From FEN-1219 sp964457725 (GTDB taxonomy: Bacteria; Pseudomonadota; Gammaproteobacteria; Steroidobacterales; Rariloculaceae): a stretch of DNA of 23,507 bases. Position 1 is the stretch's first letter, and every line of letters starts with the position of its first letter. The position numbers and the translations under genes are program-made. The stretch covers positions 1 through 23,507 of the forward strand of contig CAYWGQ010000044.1 in the NCBI GenBank assembly GCA_964457725.1, given 5' to 3'. The notes under the pieces were generated by a model, which saw only the letters and a list, made by a program, of their open reading frames with translations, had not been told where the DNA came from and did not search any database. Below, piece after piece: positions 1 to 8,281 of this stretch.

Positions 1-147
1 GCCCGGCACGAACTGGGTGAAGGAGTTCGCAACCGCGACGATCGGCTTGCCGAAGTCGCCGTCCTTCATGCCTGTGGCGCGCCACAGGGCGCGGGCACCG
101 GCCATGTTGCGGCCGGAGGTGCTGGCGCGGGAGCGGAGTGCGGGCAT
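1..147 (-). CDS. ilvD: Dihydroxy-acid dehydratase, N-terminal fragment (runs off the left edge)
   Basis: The 49 visible codons, read leftward from an ATG at 147, begin MPALRSRASTSGRNMAGAR and continue through ALWRATGMKDGDFGKP and IVAVANSFTQFVPG. This matches the start of enterobacterial-type IlvD almost residue for residue (RNMAGARALWRATGM, FGKPI-AV-NSFTQFVPG). IlvD is a cytoplasmic iron-sulfur enzyme that dehydrates 2,3-dihydroxy acids to 2-oxo acids in isoleucine, valine and pantothenate synthesis. The family is about 610 residues, so some 92% of the gene and all its cluster cysteines lie outside the window. It diverges from the LysR-type gene at 250 with 102 bp between the starts. Sugar-acid dehydratases of the same superfamily are the main alternative, but this N-terminus is of the amino-acid pathway type. 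Confidence 0.93.
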   Translation of the reverse strand, partial: MPALRSRASTSGRNMAGARALWRATGMKDGDFGKPIVAVANSFTQFVPG

Positions 148-249
148 GGCGGAATCCTCGATCGGTGAGCGTTTGCCGCGAATTCTGCGCCGTCCGCGTC
201 TATACTGACCAATACGAAATGAGATCCTCCGCTATAGGGAACGGATATA
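148..249. promoter_or_regulatory. Divergent control region between ilvD and the LysR-type gene
   Basis: This 102-bp gap separates two divergent starts and is more AT-rich than its flanks near positions 190-245. A TATACT at 201-206 resembles a -10 box on the plus strand, but I found no good -35 at 16-18 bp. An imperfect symmetric element, TAT-N8-ATA at 201-214, sits where a LysR-type protein would be expected to bind. LysR-family regulators usually autoregulate and control the divergent gene from such a region. The exact promoters cannot be fixed by eye. Confidence 0.35.
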
Positions 250-1146
250 GTGGAACTGAGGCAGCTCCGGTACTTCCAAGCGGTCGCGGAGGAGGGAAGC
301 TTCTCGCGCGCGGCCGAGCGGCTGCACGTGTCGCAGCCGCCGTTGTCCGTCCAGGTGAAGGCGCTCGAGGACGAGCTCGGTCTGCGGCTGCTCGACCGGA
401 GCAATCGCGGCGTGACCCTGACGCCCGCGGGTGAAGTGTTCTACGAGGAGACGCGCGCGGCCCTGAGCCGGCTCGAGCATGCGAGGATCGCGGCGCGGCA
501 CGCGGGCCAAGGCGAGATCGGCACGGTGTCGGTCGGTTTCGTGTCGCTCGCGGGCTACGGAGCTCTGCCTGCCGCGCTGAAGCGTTTCCGGGAAAGATTC
601 CCGCGGGTCGACGTCGAGCTTCACGAGCTGACGACCGATGCGCAGATCCGCGAGCTCCGGGCGGGCCGCCTCGACCTCGGCATCGCGCTCGGACCGGTGG
701 ACGAAGCGGATCTCGTCTTCGAGACCGTGAGCCGCGAGGGGCTGCTCCTGGCCGCGCCGCGCGGTCATCCCGCCGTTCCGCGCTCGGGGCCGGTGCGCTT
801 GAAGGCTCTCGCGAACGAGCCGTTCGTCATCCCGCCGCGCGACGTCGCGCCGGGCCTCTACGATCTGATCGTCAGCCTGTGCCGGGCCAACGGCTTCACG
901 CCGAGAATCACGCAGCACGCGCGGCAGATGCAGACGGTGATCGGGCTCGTCGCGGGCGGGATGGGCCTCGCGCTCGTGCCCGCGTCCGTGCAGAGCTATC
1001 GGCGACCCGGCGTGCAGTACCGGCCGCTGCAAAGCGCGACCGGGAGCGTGACGCTCGGCTTGCTGCGCCCGCGGGACCTCGAGACGCCGGTCGCGGCGAG
1101 ATTCGTCGCAGTGGTGAAGGAAACGGCGACGCCCGCGCGTGCATGA
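250..1146 (+). CDS. LysR-type transcriptional regulator
   Basis: The 298-residue length is typical of the family. Residues 1-60 form the winged helix-turn-helix: MELRQLRYFQAVAEEGSFSRAAERLHVSQ is followed by PPLSVQVKALEDELG and the wing motif FYEETRAAL. Residues about 90-290 are the periplasmic-binding-protein-like effector domain, starting GTVSVGFVS. The start is GTG, giving the usual MELRQLRYF beginning; upstream there is only a weak purine stretch (AGGGAA). It diverges from ilvD and is convergent with the DUF3240 gene, 34 bp away, so it is a monocistronic unit. The N-terminus resembles the CbbR/BenM/CatM branch, but the effector cannot be read from the sequence. By arrangement, ilvD and itself are the likeliest targets. 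It could also act on the efflux operon, though metal-responsive LysR proteins are uncommon. Confidence 0.93.
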   Translation: MELRQLRYFQAVAEEGSFSRAAERLHVSQPPLSVQVKALEDELGLRLLDRSNRGVTLTPAGEVFYEETRAALSRLEHARIAARHAGQGEIGTVSVGFVSLAGYGALPAALKRFRERFPRVDVELHELTTDAQIRELRAGRLDLGIALGPVDEADLVFETVSREGLLLAAPRGHPAVPRSGPVRLKALANEPFVIPPRDVAPGLYDLIVSLCRANGFTPRITQHARQMQTVIGLVAGGMGLALVPASVQSYRRPGVQYRPLQSATGSVTLGLLRPRDLETPVAARFVAVVKETATPARA

Positions 1147-1180
1147 GGCTCGTCCGAACGGCGAGCAGCGCAGTCTCGGC

Positions 1181-1522
1181 TCACTGCGCCGGGCTCGCCG
1201 CCGCGATCGGCAACGCGACCCAGCTCACGTCGGCGCCTGCAAGCTCTCCTTCGAGCGCAGCAGTCATCTCGTCGAGCTGCGCCGCGGCAATACGCACGCG
1301 AAACTCCGTCTTGCGCCGGCGTGCGCTCACGCGTTCCGGCCCGACCAGTGCGGCCGGATCGATCCCGTGGACGTCGACGGCCGTTGTCGTGAAGGTCAGA
1401 ATGTCGTCGCGAGCGAGCAACCAATCGATCATCCGCTCCTCGAGCGTTCGCGGCACGGAGACCACCCAGAGCACGGCCGGCTCGGCGGAAACGGTGCGAA
1501 GCTCCTCGTCGGAATGAGTCAT
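1181..1522 (-). CDS. DUF3240 family protein, last gene of the efflux operon
   Basis: This is a 113-residue cytoplasmic protein with no signal peptide or membrane segment. Its core pattern VLWVVSVPRTLEERMIDWLL, followed by FTTTAVDVHG, a basic RRRKTEFRVRI strand and a closing VSWVALPI strand, fits the DUF3240 family, small proteins commonly found beside CusA/CzcA pumps in proteobacteria. The alternating strand-helix layout suggests a PII/ferredoxin-like alpha-beta fold (inference). The start ATG overlaps the pump stop in an ATGA (1519-1522), so it is translationally coupled and last in the operon. A metal-sensing or pump-modulating role is often supposed for the family but is not shown. The start is supported by the overlap; a longer reading to 2053 lies in an alternative frame inside the pump gene and has arginine-rich shadow composition. 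Confidence 0.86.
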   Translation of the reverse strand: MTHSDEELRTVSAEPAVLWVVSVPRTLEERMIDWLLARDDILTFTTTAVDVHGIDPAALVGPERVSARRRKTEFRVRIAAAQLDEMTAALEGELAGADVSWVALPIAAASPAQ

Positions 1523-4500
1523 GGTCGCGTGCGCGCTACGCCGAAACGCCGATACAGGACCGGCAACAGGAACAAGGTCAGGGCAGTCGCCGAGATCAGC
1601 CCTCCGACGACGACGATGGCGAGCGGCCGCTGTATCTCCGATCCCGGACCCGTCGCGAAGAGCAGCGGCACGAGCCCAAAGGCCGCAATGCTCGCCGTCA
1701 TCATCACTGGCCGCAGGCGGCGCTTGGCGCCCTCGACGACGGTCTCGTCGATGCCGAGGCCGCGCTCCCGCAGCTGATTGAAATAGCTGACCATCACGAC
1801 TCCGTTCAGGACGGCGATGCCGAGCAGCGCGATGAAGCCGACCGATGCCGGCACGGAGAGATACTCGCCTGTCAGAAGTAGGGCGAAGACGCCGCCGATC
1901 AACGCGAAGGGCACATTCATCAGGACGAGCAGGGCGAGCCGCGGCGAGCCGAACGTCGAGAAGAGCAGGAGGAAGATCAGCCCGATCGAGACCGGCACCA
2001 CGATCGCGAGGCGCGCGGCGGCGCGCTGCTGATTCTCGAACTCGCCTCCCCACTCTACGGTGTAGCCGGGCGGGAAGTCCACGCTCTCGGCAACCCGGCG
2101 CCGCGCTTCGTCGACGAAGCCGACGAGGTCGCGTCCGGCGACGTTTGTCCTCACGACGGCGAAGCGCTGACCTCGCTCGCGAGCGACGGAGACGATTCCG
2201 TCGATCCGGGAGAGCTTCGCGACCGACTCGACGTGGGCGAGCCCGCCGCCCTCGACGTGGAGCGGCAGGCTCCCGAGCCCCGCGGCCGAGCCGAGCGCGG
2301 CGTCGGCGCGGATCACGAGGGGCGTGCGCTGGACGCCTTCCTGCACGATGCCGACGGGTAACCCTTCGATCTGCGCACGCAGCAGGCGTTGCAGCTCGTC
2401 GCCGGATAGGCGCAGTCGACCCGCCATCTCCCGATCGATCTGGAGCGTCAGATACTGCATCCCGCTGTTGCGCGCGACGAAAACGTCCTCGCTGCCTTCA
2501 GTCGAGCGGAGCACCGCCTCGATCTCACCGGCGAGGCGATCGAGCTCGCCGAGATCCGGCCCGAAGAGCTTCACGGCAACGTCGCCCCGCACGCCCGTCA
2601 GCATCTCGGACGTGCGCATCTCGATCGGTTGCGTGAACCCGTACGCGAGACCGGGGAAGCCGTCGAGCACTTCCCGAATCGCCTCCATCAGTGCTTCCTT
2701 GCTGCGCATCCGCCACTCGTCGCGCGGCGCAAGCACGAAGAACATGTCTGATTCGTTGAGTCCCATCGGGTCGAGCCCGATCTCGTCGGAGCCGACCCGC
2801 GCGACGATGCGCCGGACCTCGGGCACCTGCTCGAGGATCGCCCGCTCGATTCTGAGATCCATGGCGACCGACTCGTCGAGCGTGATCGACGGCAGCTTCT
2901 CGACCTGTACGATGATGTCCCCTTCGTCCATCGTCGGCATGAACGTCTTGCCGATGAACGGATAGGCGACGACGGTCGCCGCGAGGGCGACTGCCGCGCC
3001 GGCGATCACGCGATTGCCGTGGGCGAGGCTGTAGCGGAGGGCGGGCACATAGAGCGCCTCGAGCTTACGCGGCAACCACGGCTCGACGTGCGGCTTGCGG
3101 CGCAGCAGGAACGAGCTGAACACCGGGATGGCGGTCAGAGACAGCAGGAGGGACGCGCCGAGCGCGAAGCTGATCGTAAGCGCAACCGGTGCGAACAGCT
3201 TGCCCTCGAGTCCCTGCAGCGACAGCAACGGCAGGAACACGATCACGATGATGCCGATGCCCGAGGCGACGGGCACGGACACCTCGCGCACGGCGCGGTA
3301 GATCACGTTCAAGACCGGGAGTCGGCCGGCAGCTGGTCCGCGGGCGAGCTGCGTCTCGATGTTCTCGACGACCACAACAGCGGCATCGACGAGCATGCCG
3401 ATCGCGATCGCGAGGCCGCCGAGGCTCATCAGGTTCGCCGACATGCCGAAGCTGCGCATCAGCAGGAACGTCGCCAGCGCCGCGAGCGGGAGCACGAGCG
3501 CAACGGTCAGCGCCGCTCGGAGGTTGCCGAGAAAGAGCATCAGCAGGATCAGCACTAGCACGACCGCTTCGACGAGTGCGCGGGCGACCGTGCCGACGGC
3601 GCGTGAGACGAGATTGCCGCGGTCGTAGAACACGTCTACCGTGATTCCGTCCGGAAGCGCGGCCTCGATCTCGTCGAGCTTCGCGCGGACAGCCTCGACG
3701 ACGGCGCGCGCGTTCGCCCCGCGAAGGCCGAGGACGAGACCCTGTACCGCTTCCGAGCTGCCATCCTGAGTGACCGCGCCGTAGCGCGTGATCGCACCCA
3801 AGCGCACGTCCGCGACGTCGCCGACGCGAATCGGAACGCCGTCGTGCGAGCCGACGACGATCCGGGCGAGGTCCTCGAGGGATTCGATGCGTCCTTCGGC
3901 ACGCACGAGCAGCGTCTCCTCGCCCTCCCCGAGACGTCCCGCGCCGTCGTTGCGGTTGTTCGTCGCGATCGCTTCCTCGAGCGTGAGCACGTCGATGCCG
4001 CGGGCCGCCATCCGGATCGGGTCGGGGACCACCTCGAACGCCCTCACGTAGCCGCCGAGCACGTTCACGTCTGCGACTCCCGGCACCGTTCGCAATGCAG
4101 GTCGAATCACCCATTCGAGCAGCGTGCGCCGCTCCGCGAGACTCGCGTTGCCGTCGACCGTGAACATGAACATCTCGCCGAGCGGAGTGGTCATCGGCGC
4201 AATACCGCCTTCTATGCCCTCGGGCAGATCGTCCCAGACGGCATTCAGGCGCTCGGCAACCTGCTGTCTCGCCCAGTAGATGTCCACGCCTTCCTCGAAG
4301 TCGAGGGTGATGTCGGTGAGCGCGTACTTCGTGATCGAGCGGAGCATCGCCTGGCGCGGCAGGCCTAGCAGCTCGACCTCGATCGGCGCGGTGATGCGCG
4401 TCTCGACCTCCTCCGGCGTCATTCCAGGGGCCTTCACGATGACCTTGACCTGAGTGGGCGACACGTCCGGAAACGCGTCGATCGGCAGCTGCCGGAATGC

Positions 4501-4584
4501 GGCATATCCGGCCCCGGCCAGTAGCACGGTCAGCATCAACACCAGCAGGCGCTGGCTCAGGGCGAGGGCGATCAGTCGGTCCAT
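1519..4584 (-). CDS. Heavy-metal efflux RND pump (CusA/CzcA family, HME-RND)
   Basis: The 1021 residues match the usual 1020-1060 of HME-RND permeases. The N-terminal helix (about residues 8-30) is followed by the family motif DAFPDVSPTQVKV and a first porter domain. Five helices lie between about 340 and 480, a single helix near 530, a second porter domain (FMPTMDEGD, then SEMLTGVRGDVAVKLFG), and a last helix bundle from about 865. In TM4, GGLAIAIGMLVDAAVVVVEN carries D400 and E407, but A394 stands where CzcA-type Zn/Co/Cd pumps have their first Asp. That is the CusA-like pattern. However, by manual alignment two of the three CusA copper-relay methionines (M573, M672) appear as Gln and Glu, so the metal cannot be assigned. 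It is the inner-membrane proton-driven part of the tripartite exporter; the adaptor gene ends 30 nt upstream. Confidence 0.95.
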   Translation of the reverse strand: MDRLIALALSQRLLVLMLTVLLAGAGYAAFRQLPIDAFPDVSPTQVKVIVKAPGMTPEEVETRITAPIEVELLGLPRQAMLRSITKYALTDITLDFEEGVDIYWARQQVAERLNAVWDDLPEGIEGGIAPMTTPLGEMFMFTVDGNASLAERRTLLEWVIRPALRTVPGVADVNVLGGYVRAFEVVPDPIRMAARGIDVLTLEEAIATNNRNDGAGRLGEGEETLLVRAEGRIESLEDLARIVVGSHDGVPIRVGDVADVRLGAITRYGAVTQDGSSEAVQGLVLGLRGANARAVVEAVRAKLDEIEAALPDGITVDVFYDRGNLVSRAVGTVARALVEAVVLVLILLMLFLGNLRAALTVALVLPLAALATFLLMRSFGMSANLMSLGGLAIAIGMLVDAAVVVVENIETQLARGPAAGRLPVLNVIYRAVREVSVPVASGIGIIVIVFLPLLSLQGLEGKLFAPVALTISFALGASLLLSLTAIPVFSSFLLRRKPHVEPWLPRKLEALYVPALRYSLAHGNRVIAGAAVALAATVVAYPFIGKTFMPTMDEGDIIVQVEKLPSITLDESVAMDLRIERAILEQVPEVRRIVARVGSDEIGLDPMGLNESDMFFVLAPRDEWRMRSKEALMEAIREVLDGFPGLAYGFTQPIEMRTSEMLTGVRGDVAVKLFGPDLGELDRLAGEIEAVLRSTEGSEDVFVARNSGMQYLTLQIDREMAGRLRLSGDELQRLLRAQIEGLPVGIVQEGVQRTPLVIRADAALGSAAGLGSLPLHVEGGGLAHVESVAKLSRIDGIVSVARERGQRFAVVRTNVAGRDLVGFVDEARRRVAESVDFPPGYTVEWGGEFENQQRAAARLAIVVPVSIGLIFLLLFSTFGSPRLALLVLMNVPFALIGGVFALLLTGEYLSVPASVGFIALLGIAVLNGVVMVSYFNQLRERGLGIDETVVEGAKRRLRPVMMTASIAAFGLVPLLFATGPGSEIQRPLAIVVVGGLISATALTLFLLPVLYRRFGVARTRP

Positions 4585-4614
4585 CGGCGCTTCAGCGAGA
4601 GCCCGCCTCGGCGG

Positions 4615-5757
4615 TTACTCCTCGCCGCCGGTCAAGAACGCCTTGATTGCGCTGACGCCCCGCCCGGCGATCTCGGTGTCGGCATCGACGCCGCTGGCGT
4701 GGATCTGCGCATGGCCGGCCGTTTCGCCGACGATCGTCACCGACACTGCGCGAGCGCCTTCCGGCGCACGAGCGAAGACGAACGTTTCGCCGTCGATCCG
4801 AGCCAACGCGGAGCGCGGCACGGCGAGCGTGCCGGCACTGCCGCTTCCCGCGAGGACGCGGGCTGGAACGACTTGACCGGCGCGCAGGTCGGCGCTCGGA
4901 TTATCGACGCGCGCCCGGGCGAGGACAGTCTGCGTCGCGGCGTCCACGGTGCGGCCGACTTGAAAAATCTCGCCCCCAATCGTTTCGCCGCGCACGTCCA
5001 CGACGAGACGCATACCCGTCGTGACGGCGTCGGCGCGCTGCTGCGGCACGCGGGCCTCGAGCCACAGCTCACTGAGATCGGCGAGGCGCAGGATGGGCTC
5101 GAGCGCGTCGACCTGCGCGCCGACCGCGGCTCGGCGGTCCACGACGACGCCTGCGATCGGGGCGCGCAACGTCAGCTCAGGCGATATCGCGCCGGTCGCG
5201 GCGAGCCGTTCGAGCGCCGCATCGTCCACGCCGACGAGGCGCAGCCGTTCACGCGCCTGCTCCGCGTGAACGCGGGCCGCAAGAGCTTCCGCCTCCGCCT
5301 CGTCGAGGCGCCTGCGAGCGATGATGCCTTCCTCGTGCAGCATCCGATCACGCTCGAGCTGCGCGTCCGCGAGTCGGGCGGCGGATGCGGCATTCACGTA
5401 CTCGCGCTGTGCGTCGAGGAGATCGAGGCTGCGAAGATCGACGAGAACATCACCGGCATCGATCTCGCTGCCCTCGGCTACGTGCAGTCGCGTCACCAGG
5501 CCGCCGACCGGTGCGCTGACGACAGTCTCGCGGGCCGGCGGCACTGAGACGAGCGCCGGTGCCTCGAGGACGACGCGGCTGTCGACGAGCTCCGGGCGGA
5601 CCCACTCGACACCGAGGCGCTCGAGCTCGGACGCGCCCAACGTGATCAAAGCATACGGCTGGGCATGGCCGCCCCCGGAATATGCGTACAGGCCGACGAG
5701 CATCGCGAAGAGGCCCGAATCGACGGCCGCCCGGACGAATCGGGCAGAGAGCTTCAT
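4615..5757 (-). CDS. RND efflux periplasmic adaptor (CusB/CzcB type membrane fusion protein)
   Basis: This 380-residue adaptor bridges the inner-membrane pump and the outer-membrane channel. Residues about 10-32 are a hydrophobic signal or anchor (FAMLVGLYAYSGGGHA). The first half-lipoyl motif APVGGLVTRLHVAEGSEIDAGD comes near residue 83, then an Ala/Arg/Glu-rich coiled-coil hairpin at about 112-190. The second half-lipoyl segment (LTLRAPIAGVVVDRRAAVG), a beta-barrel domain beginning LSELWLEARVPQQ, and the membrane-proximal domain follow (LAVPRSALARIDGETFVF). No His- or Met-rich N-terminal metal-binding tail or second metal-chaperone domain is seen, unlike some CzcB and CusB proteins. Its ATG overlaps the channel-gene stop in an ATGA at 5754-5757, indicating coupled translation. 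Confidence 0.94.
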   Translation of the reverse strand: MKLSARFVRAAVDSGLFAMLVGLYAYSGGGHAQPYALITLGASELERLGVEWVRPELVDSRVVLEAPALVSVPPARETVVSAPVGGLVTRLHVAEGSEIDAGDVLVDLRSLDLLDAQREYVNAASAARLADAQLERDRMLHEEGIIARRRLDEAEAEALAARVHAEQARERLRLVGVDDAALERLAATGAISPELTLRAPIAGVVVDRRAAVGAQVDALEPILRLADLSELWLEARVPQQRADAVTTGMRLVVDVRGETIGGEIFQVGRTVDAATQTVLARARVDNPSADLRAGQVVPARVLAGSGSAGTLAVPRSALARIDGETFVFARAPEGARAVSVTIVGETAGHAQIHASGVDADTEIAGRGVSAIKAFLTGGEE

Positions 5758-7019
5758 GGCACGACTCCAACGGATTGGTTCACGGCCGCGACCGCTCGGC
5801 CGCGCTGCACTTGGAGAGCGCGTACGGCCCTTGTGGCCGTGCGCGCCGCTTCGTCTCGGCGCAGCAGATCGATCAGCGCGATCTCACCTTGCTCGAAGGC
5901 GGTCCTTCCCATCTCGAGATGCCGGGCGGCGATTTCCGCCCGCCGCTCCGCAAGGGCCAGGGCTTCCTCGGTCGTCTCCAGGGAATGCAGGGCATCGTGC
6001 AAATCCGCGTGTAGCCGACGCTCGATCGCGGCCAGCTCGGCTTCGGCCACGGCCACTCTGCGCCGAGCCGCAGCCGTGTCGGCGTCTACGTGCACGTTGC
6101 CGCCGACGGGTATGCTGATCTCGATGCCGAGGCTATCGGTATAGAAAGAGCTGCGCGGGTCGCGCTCGCGGCTCGGCCCGATCATCAGCGTCGGACTACC
6201 TTTGGCCGCATGCGCCGTGAGCTCGAGCTCGGCGCGCGCGCGCTCCAGCTCTGCTGCGGCGAGAGACAGCAGCGGGTGCGAAGCCGTCAACTCGCGCCGC
6301 TCGGCCGGTGCTTCGCTGAACCGCGCAGGCCGAACGCGCATTCCGGTGAGCGTCTCGTAAGCGAACTCGGCGTCGACGAGCGCCGCGCGGCGCTCGATCA
6401 GGTCCGCCTGCCGCTCGAGTACCGTGCTTTCCGCAAGAAGCGTGTCTTCGAGCGGCAGGTCGCCGAGCGAGTGCCGGCGGGCGACGACACGTTCGATCTC
6501 TTCCGCGACGGCCAGCGCTTCTGCGGCAAGCTCGACGCCGTTCACGGCGTCCTCGATATCCCAGAGCACGGCACGGAGCGCGCCCGCAATCTCCCATACG
6601 AGCGCTGCATGAGCGGCCGCGGTCTCATCGCTCGCGCTGGTCGCGATTCGGCCGGCTGCCTGCCGTTCACCGAACCGCCAAAGCGGCAGCGTCAGCCCGG
6701 TCTCGTACTCGGCGAGACCGTAGTCGTCGAGCGGATCGTCGGAGCGGTATCCGAGCGCGATCGAAGGGCGCCCGGCGAACAGGCTGCGCGAGCGGCGGTG
6801 CAACGCGTCGGATTCATGTCGGCGCGCCTCGAGCTCGATGAAGCGCGGGTAGTTGCGCACGGCGCGCTCGAGGACGGATCGCCATTCGAGCGCGGCTTCG
6901 ATGGCGATGGGTACATGCTCCGCGGGACCGGCGTCCCGCGGCGGCAGCAGCGATTGTGCTGCCGCGGCAAGCGGCGTGACGGCAAGGAGGGCAAAAGCAC
7001 CCCGAATCGGTCTATGCAT
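5754..7019 (-). CDS. Outer-membrane efflux channel, TolC/CusC-CzcC family
   Basis: Starting at the ATG at 7019 gives 421 residues with a clean signal peptide (HRPIRGAFALLAVTPLAAAAQS). The reading frame stays open to 7127, but that extra 36-residue stretch precedes the signal and looks untranslated. The mature part shows the two-repeat TolC layout: long Ala/Glu/Arg amphipathic helices (IEAALEWRSVLERAVRNYP near the start; the second repeat around AELELTAHAAKGSPTLMIG), strand segments such as PSIALGYRSDD and LGIEISIPVGG, and the closing helix EQGEIALIDLLRRDEAAR. There is no lipobox Cys, so it is not lipid-anchored as many CusC proteins are. First gene of the efflux operon; the shine-Dalgarno upstream of 7019 is poor. 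Confidence 0.92.
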   Translation of the reverse strand: MHRPIRGAFALLAVTPLAAAAQSLLPPRDAGPAEHVPIAIEAALEWRSVLERAVRNYPRFIELEARRHESDALHRRSRSLFAGRPSIALGYRSDDPLDDYGLAEYETGLTLPLWRFGERQAAGRIATSASDETAAAHAALVWEIAGALRAVLWDIEDAVNGVELAAEALAVAEEIERVVARRHSLGDLPLEDTLLAESTVLERQADLIERRAALVDAEFAYETLTGMRVRPARFSEAPAERRELTASHPLLSLAAAELERARAELELTAHAAKGSPTLMIGPSRERDPRSSFYTDSLGIEISIPVGGNVHVDADTAAARRRVAVAEAELAAIERRLHADLHDALHSLETTEEALALAERRAEIAARHLEMGRTAFEQGEIALIDLLRRDEAARTATRAVRALQVQRGRAVAAVNQSVGVVP

Positions 7020-7100
7020 TATCGACAGGGCATCGTCCGTGACCGCGCTGTTACGCGGCCTTCCCCCGAAGGTGGGCGTGCATTGTGCGGGGAGGTTCGT

Positions 7101-7199
7101 TGGTTGTCGACCGCGTATCGGTTCCATGACGGCCGCGGAGCGGTGTGCAACCGATTAGCTTCTCTTCGAGTGTCGGAGGTGCGAGTTGCTCGACAACCA
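7101..7199. repeat. Widely spaced 10-bp perfect inverted repeat
   Basis: TGGTTGTCGA at 7101-7110 and its exact reverse complement TCGACAACCA at 7190-7199 are separated by 79 bp upstream of the efflux operon. The arms could be paired operator half-sites for a looping regulator or may be coincidental: a 10-bp pair is only mildly unlikely in a region of this size. Confidence 0.4.
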
Positions 7200-7257
7200 G
7201 CAGTGCTTTTCGCGGCCCAGCAGTTACCCCGCGCAACTGAGGCTTACCCGGCTGTAA

Positions 7258-7274
7258 CATTCGGTGTTCGAATG
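7258..7274. promoter_or_regulatory. Small palindromic element, possible operator
   Basis: CATTCG (7258-7263) and CGAATG (7269-7274) form a perfect dyad around a 5-bp centre, in the most AT-rich part of the divergent region. It is too short and unstable for a terminator; size and symmetry fit a dimeric regulator site. No partner regulator is identified. Confidence 0.25.
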
Positions 7275-7415
7275 AGGTTTCGCATCAAGAGAACCCCGAA
7301 TGCGAACGGGAAGCGGTGTGTGCCTGCAGCACTGGGCACTGTGGCACATAAGCCACCCTTCCGGAGTAGTTCGACGTCCCATCGTGTGGTATACGAGTGG
7401 AGCCAGCCCCGCAAC

Positions 7416-7421
7416 GGGAGG
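7416..7421 (+). promoter_or_regulatory. Shine-Dalgarno that selects the TTG start at 7427
   Basis: GGGAGG lies 5 nt before TTG at 7427. The alternative ATG at 7439 would leave it 17 nt away, and the GTG at 7397 lies upstream of it with no site of its own. I therefore chose TTG, although ATG 7439 matches the first conserved residues of the family equally well. Confidence 0.55.
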
Positions 7422-7426
7422 CTTCG

Positions 7427-8281
7427 TTGAGCGAACGAATGCCGGCAATCTTCATCGGCCACGGCAGTCCGATGAACACGCTCGAACGCAACGGCTTCAC
7501 CGAGGCGTGGCGGGCGCTCGGGCGACGGCTACGGCGGCCGCGCGCGGTGCTCGTCGTCTCCGCGCACTGGTTCTTCGGGGCGACCGCCGTGACGGCAATG
7601 GAGCGACCGCGCACGATCCATGACTTCTACGGCTTCCCGCAGGAGCTCTTCGAGTTCGACTATCCCGCACCGGGCTCGCCGGAGCTCGCGAGGGAGGTCG
7701 TCGAGGTGGCAAAGCCCCGTTGGGTTGGCCTCGACCGCGATCAGTGGGGGCTCGATCATGGAGCGTGGAGCGTTCTCGCTCACCTTTATCCGAACGCGGA
7801 CGTGCCGGTCGTTCAGCTGTCGATCAACGCGCTGAAGCCGCTCGAGTATCACCTCGAGCTCGGCGCGAGGCTCGCGCCTTTACGCGATCGCGGTGTGCTG
7901 ATTCTCGGCAGCGGCAACGTCGTGCACAATCTCCGGCGCGTGCAGTGGGACCACCCCGATGCCGCGTTCGATTGGGCGAGACGATTCGACGACGCGGTCG
8001 CGCAGCAGCTCGGGGACGATCCGAGCCGTATCCTCGACCTGACCCGACACGAGGATTACGGGCTCGCGGTGCCGACGCCCGATCACTTCATCCCTTTGCT
8101 GTATATCGCGGCGCTCGCGGCAGAGGACGGCGGGAAGGCCGACGCGATCGTTCGCGGCTATACGATGGGCTCGATCTCGATGACGTGCTACGGCGTCGGC
8201 ACGAGCGAGGCCGAGTGCAGACAGGCGAGCGATGCCGCGGGGTTGCCGCCGAACGTACCGGCCCACCAGACCAACACCTGA
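7427..8281 (+). CDS. ygiD: 4,5-DOPA-type extradiol ring-cleavage dioxygenase (YgiD/LigB family)
   Basis: The 284-residue protein follows E. coli YgiD through its length: MPAIFIGHGSPMNTL, then VVSAHWFFG, MERPRTIHDFYGFPQELF, YPAPGSPELA, WGLDHGAWSVL, GSGNVVHNLR and PTPDHFIPLLY. His12, His47 and His220 fit the metal-binding and His167 the catalytic positions expected of the LigB-type superfamily. The family opens catechol rings; E. coli YgiD makes the 4,5-seco product of DOPA in vitro, but the natural substrate is generally unknown. The enzyme is cytoplasmic, with no signal. Its C-terminus carries a short extra tail after the family's MGSISM strand. It stands alone: a 377-bp spacer separates it from the next gene and no aromatic ring-cleavage pathway genes are nearby. 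Confidence 0.9.
   Translation: MSERMPAIFIGHGSPMNTLERNGFTEAWRALGRRLRRPRAVLVVSAHWFFGATAVTAMERPRTIHDFYGFPQELFEFDYPAPGSPELAREVVEVAKPRWVGLDRDQWGLDHGAWSVLAHLYPNADVPVVQLSINALKPLEYHLELGARLAPLRDRGVLILGSGNVVHNLRRVQWDHPDAAFDWARRFDDAVAQQLGDDPSRILDLTRHEDYGLAVPTPDHFIPLLYIAALAAEDGGKADAIVRGYTMGSISMTCYGVGTSEAECRQASDAAGLPPNVPAHQTNT

Larger units (their letters stand above)
7020..7426. promoter_or_regulatory. Divergent intergenic region between the efflux operon and the dioxygenase gene
   Basis: This 407-bp spacer must hold the leftward efflux promoter and a rightward promoter for the dioxygenase. It is less GC-rich than the genes, especially at 7250-7310. I see no convincing protein; the open frames across it are shadows. 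Two inverted repeats inside it are listed separately. No recognisable CueR/MerR-type dyad or CusR box was found, and I could not place a -35/-10 pair with normal spacing. Confidence 0.45.

Noticed and set aside
1523..2053. Upstream extension of the DUF3240 protein
   Set aside because: The extra codons are inside the pump gene in another frame; the ATGA overlap at 1519-1522 marks the natural start.
7020..7127. 36-residue N-terminal extension of the outer-membrane channel
   Set aside because: It would bury the signal peptide in the interior of the protein; the ATG at 7019 starts directly at the signal.
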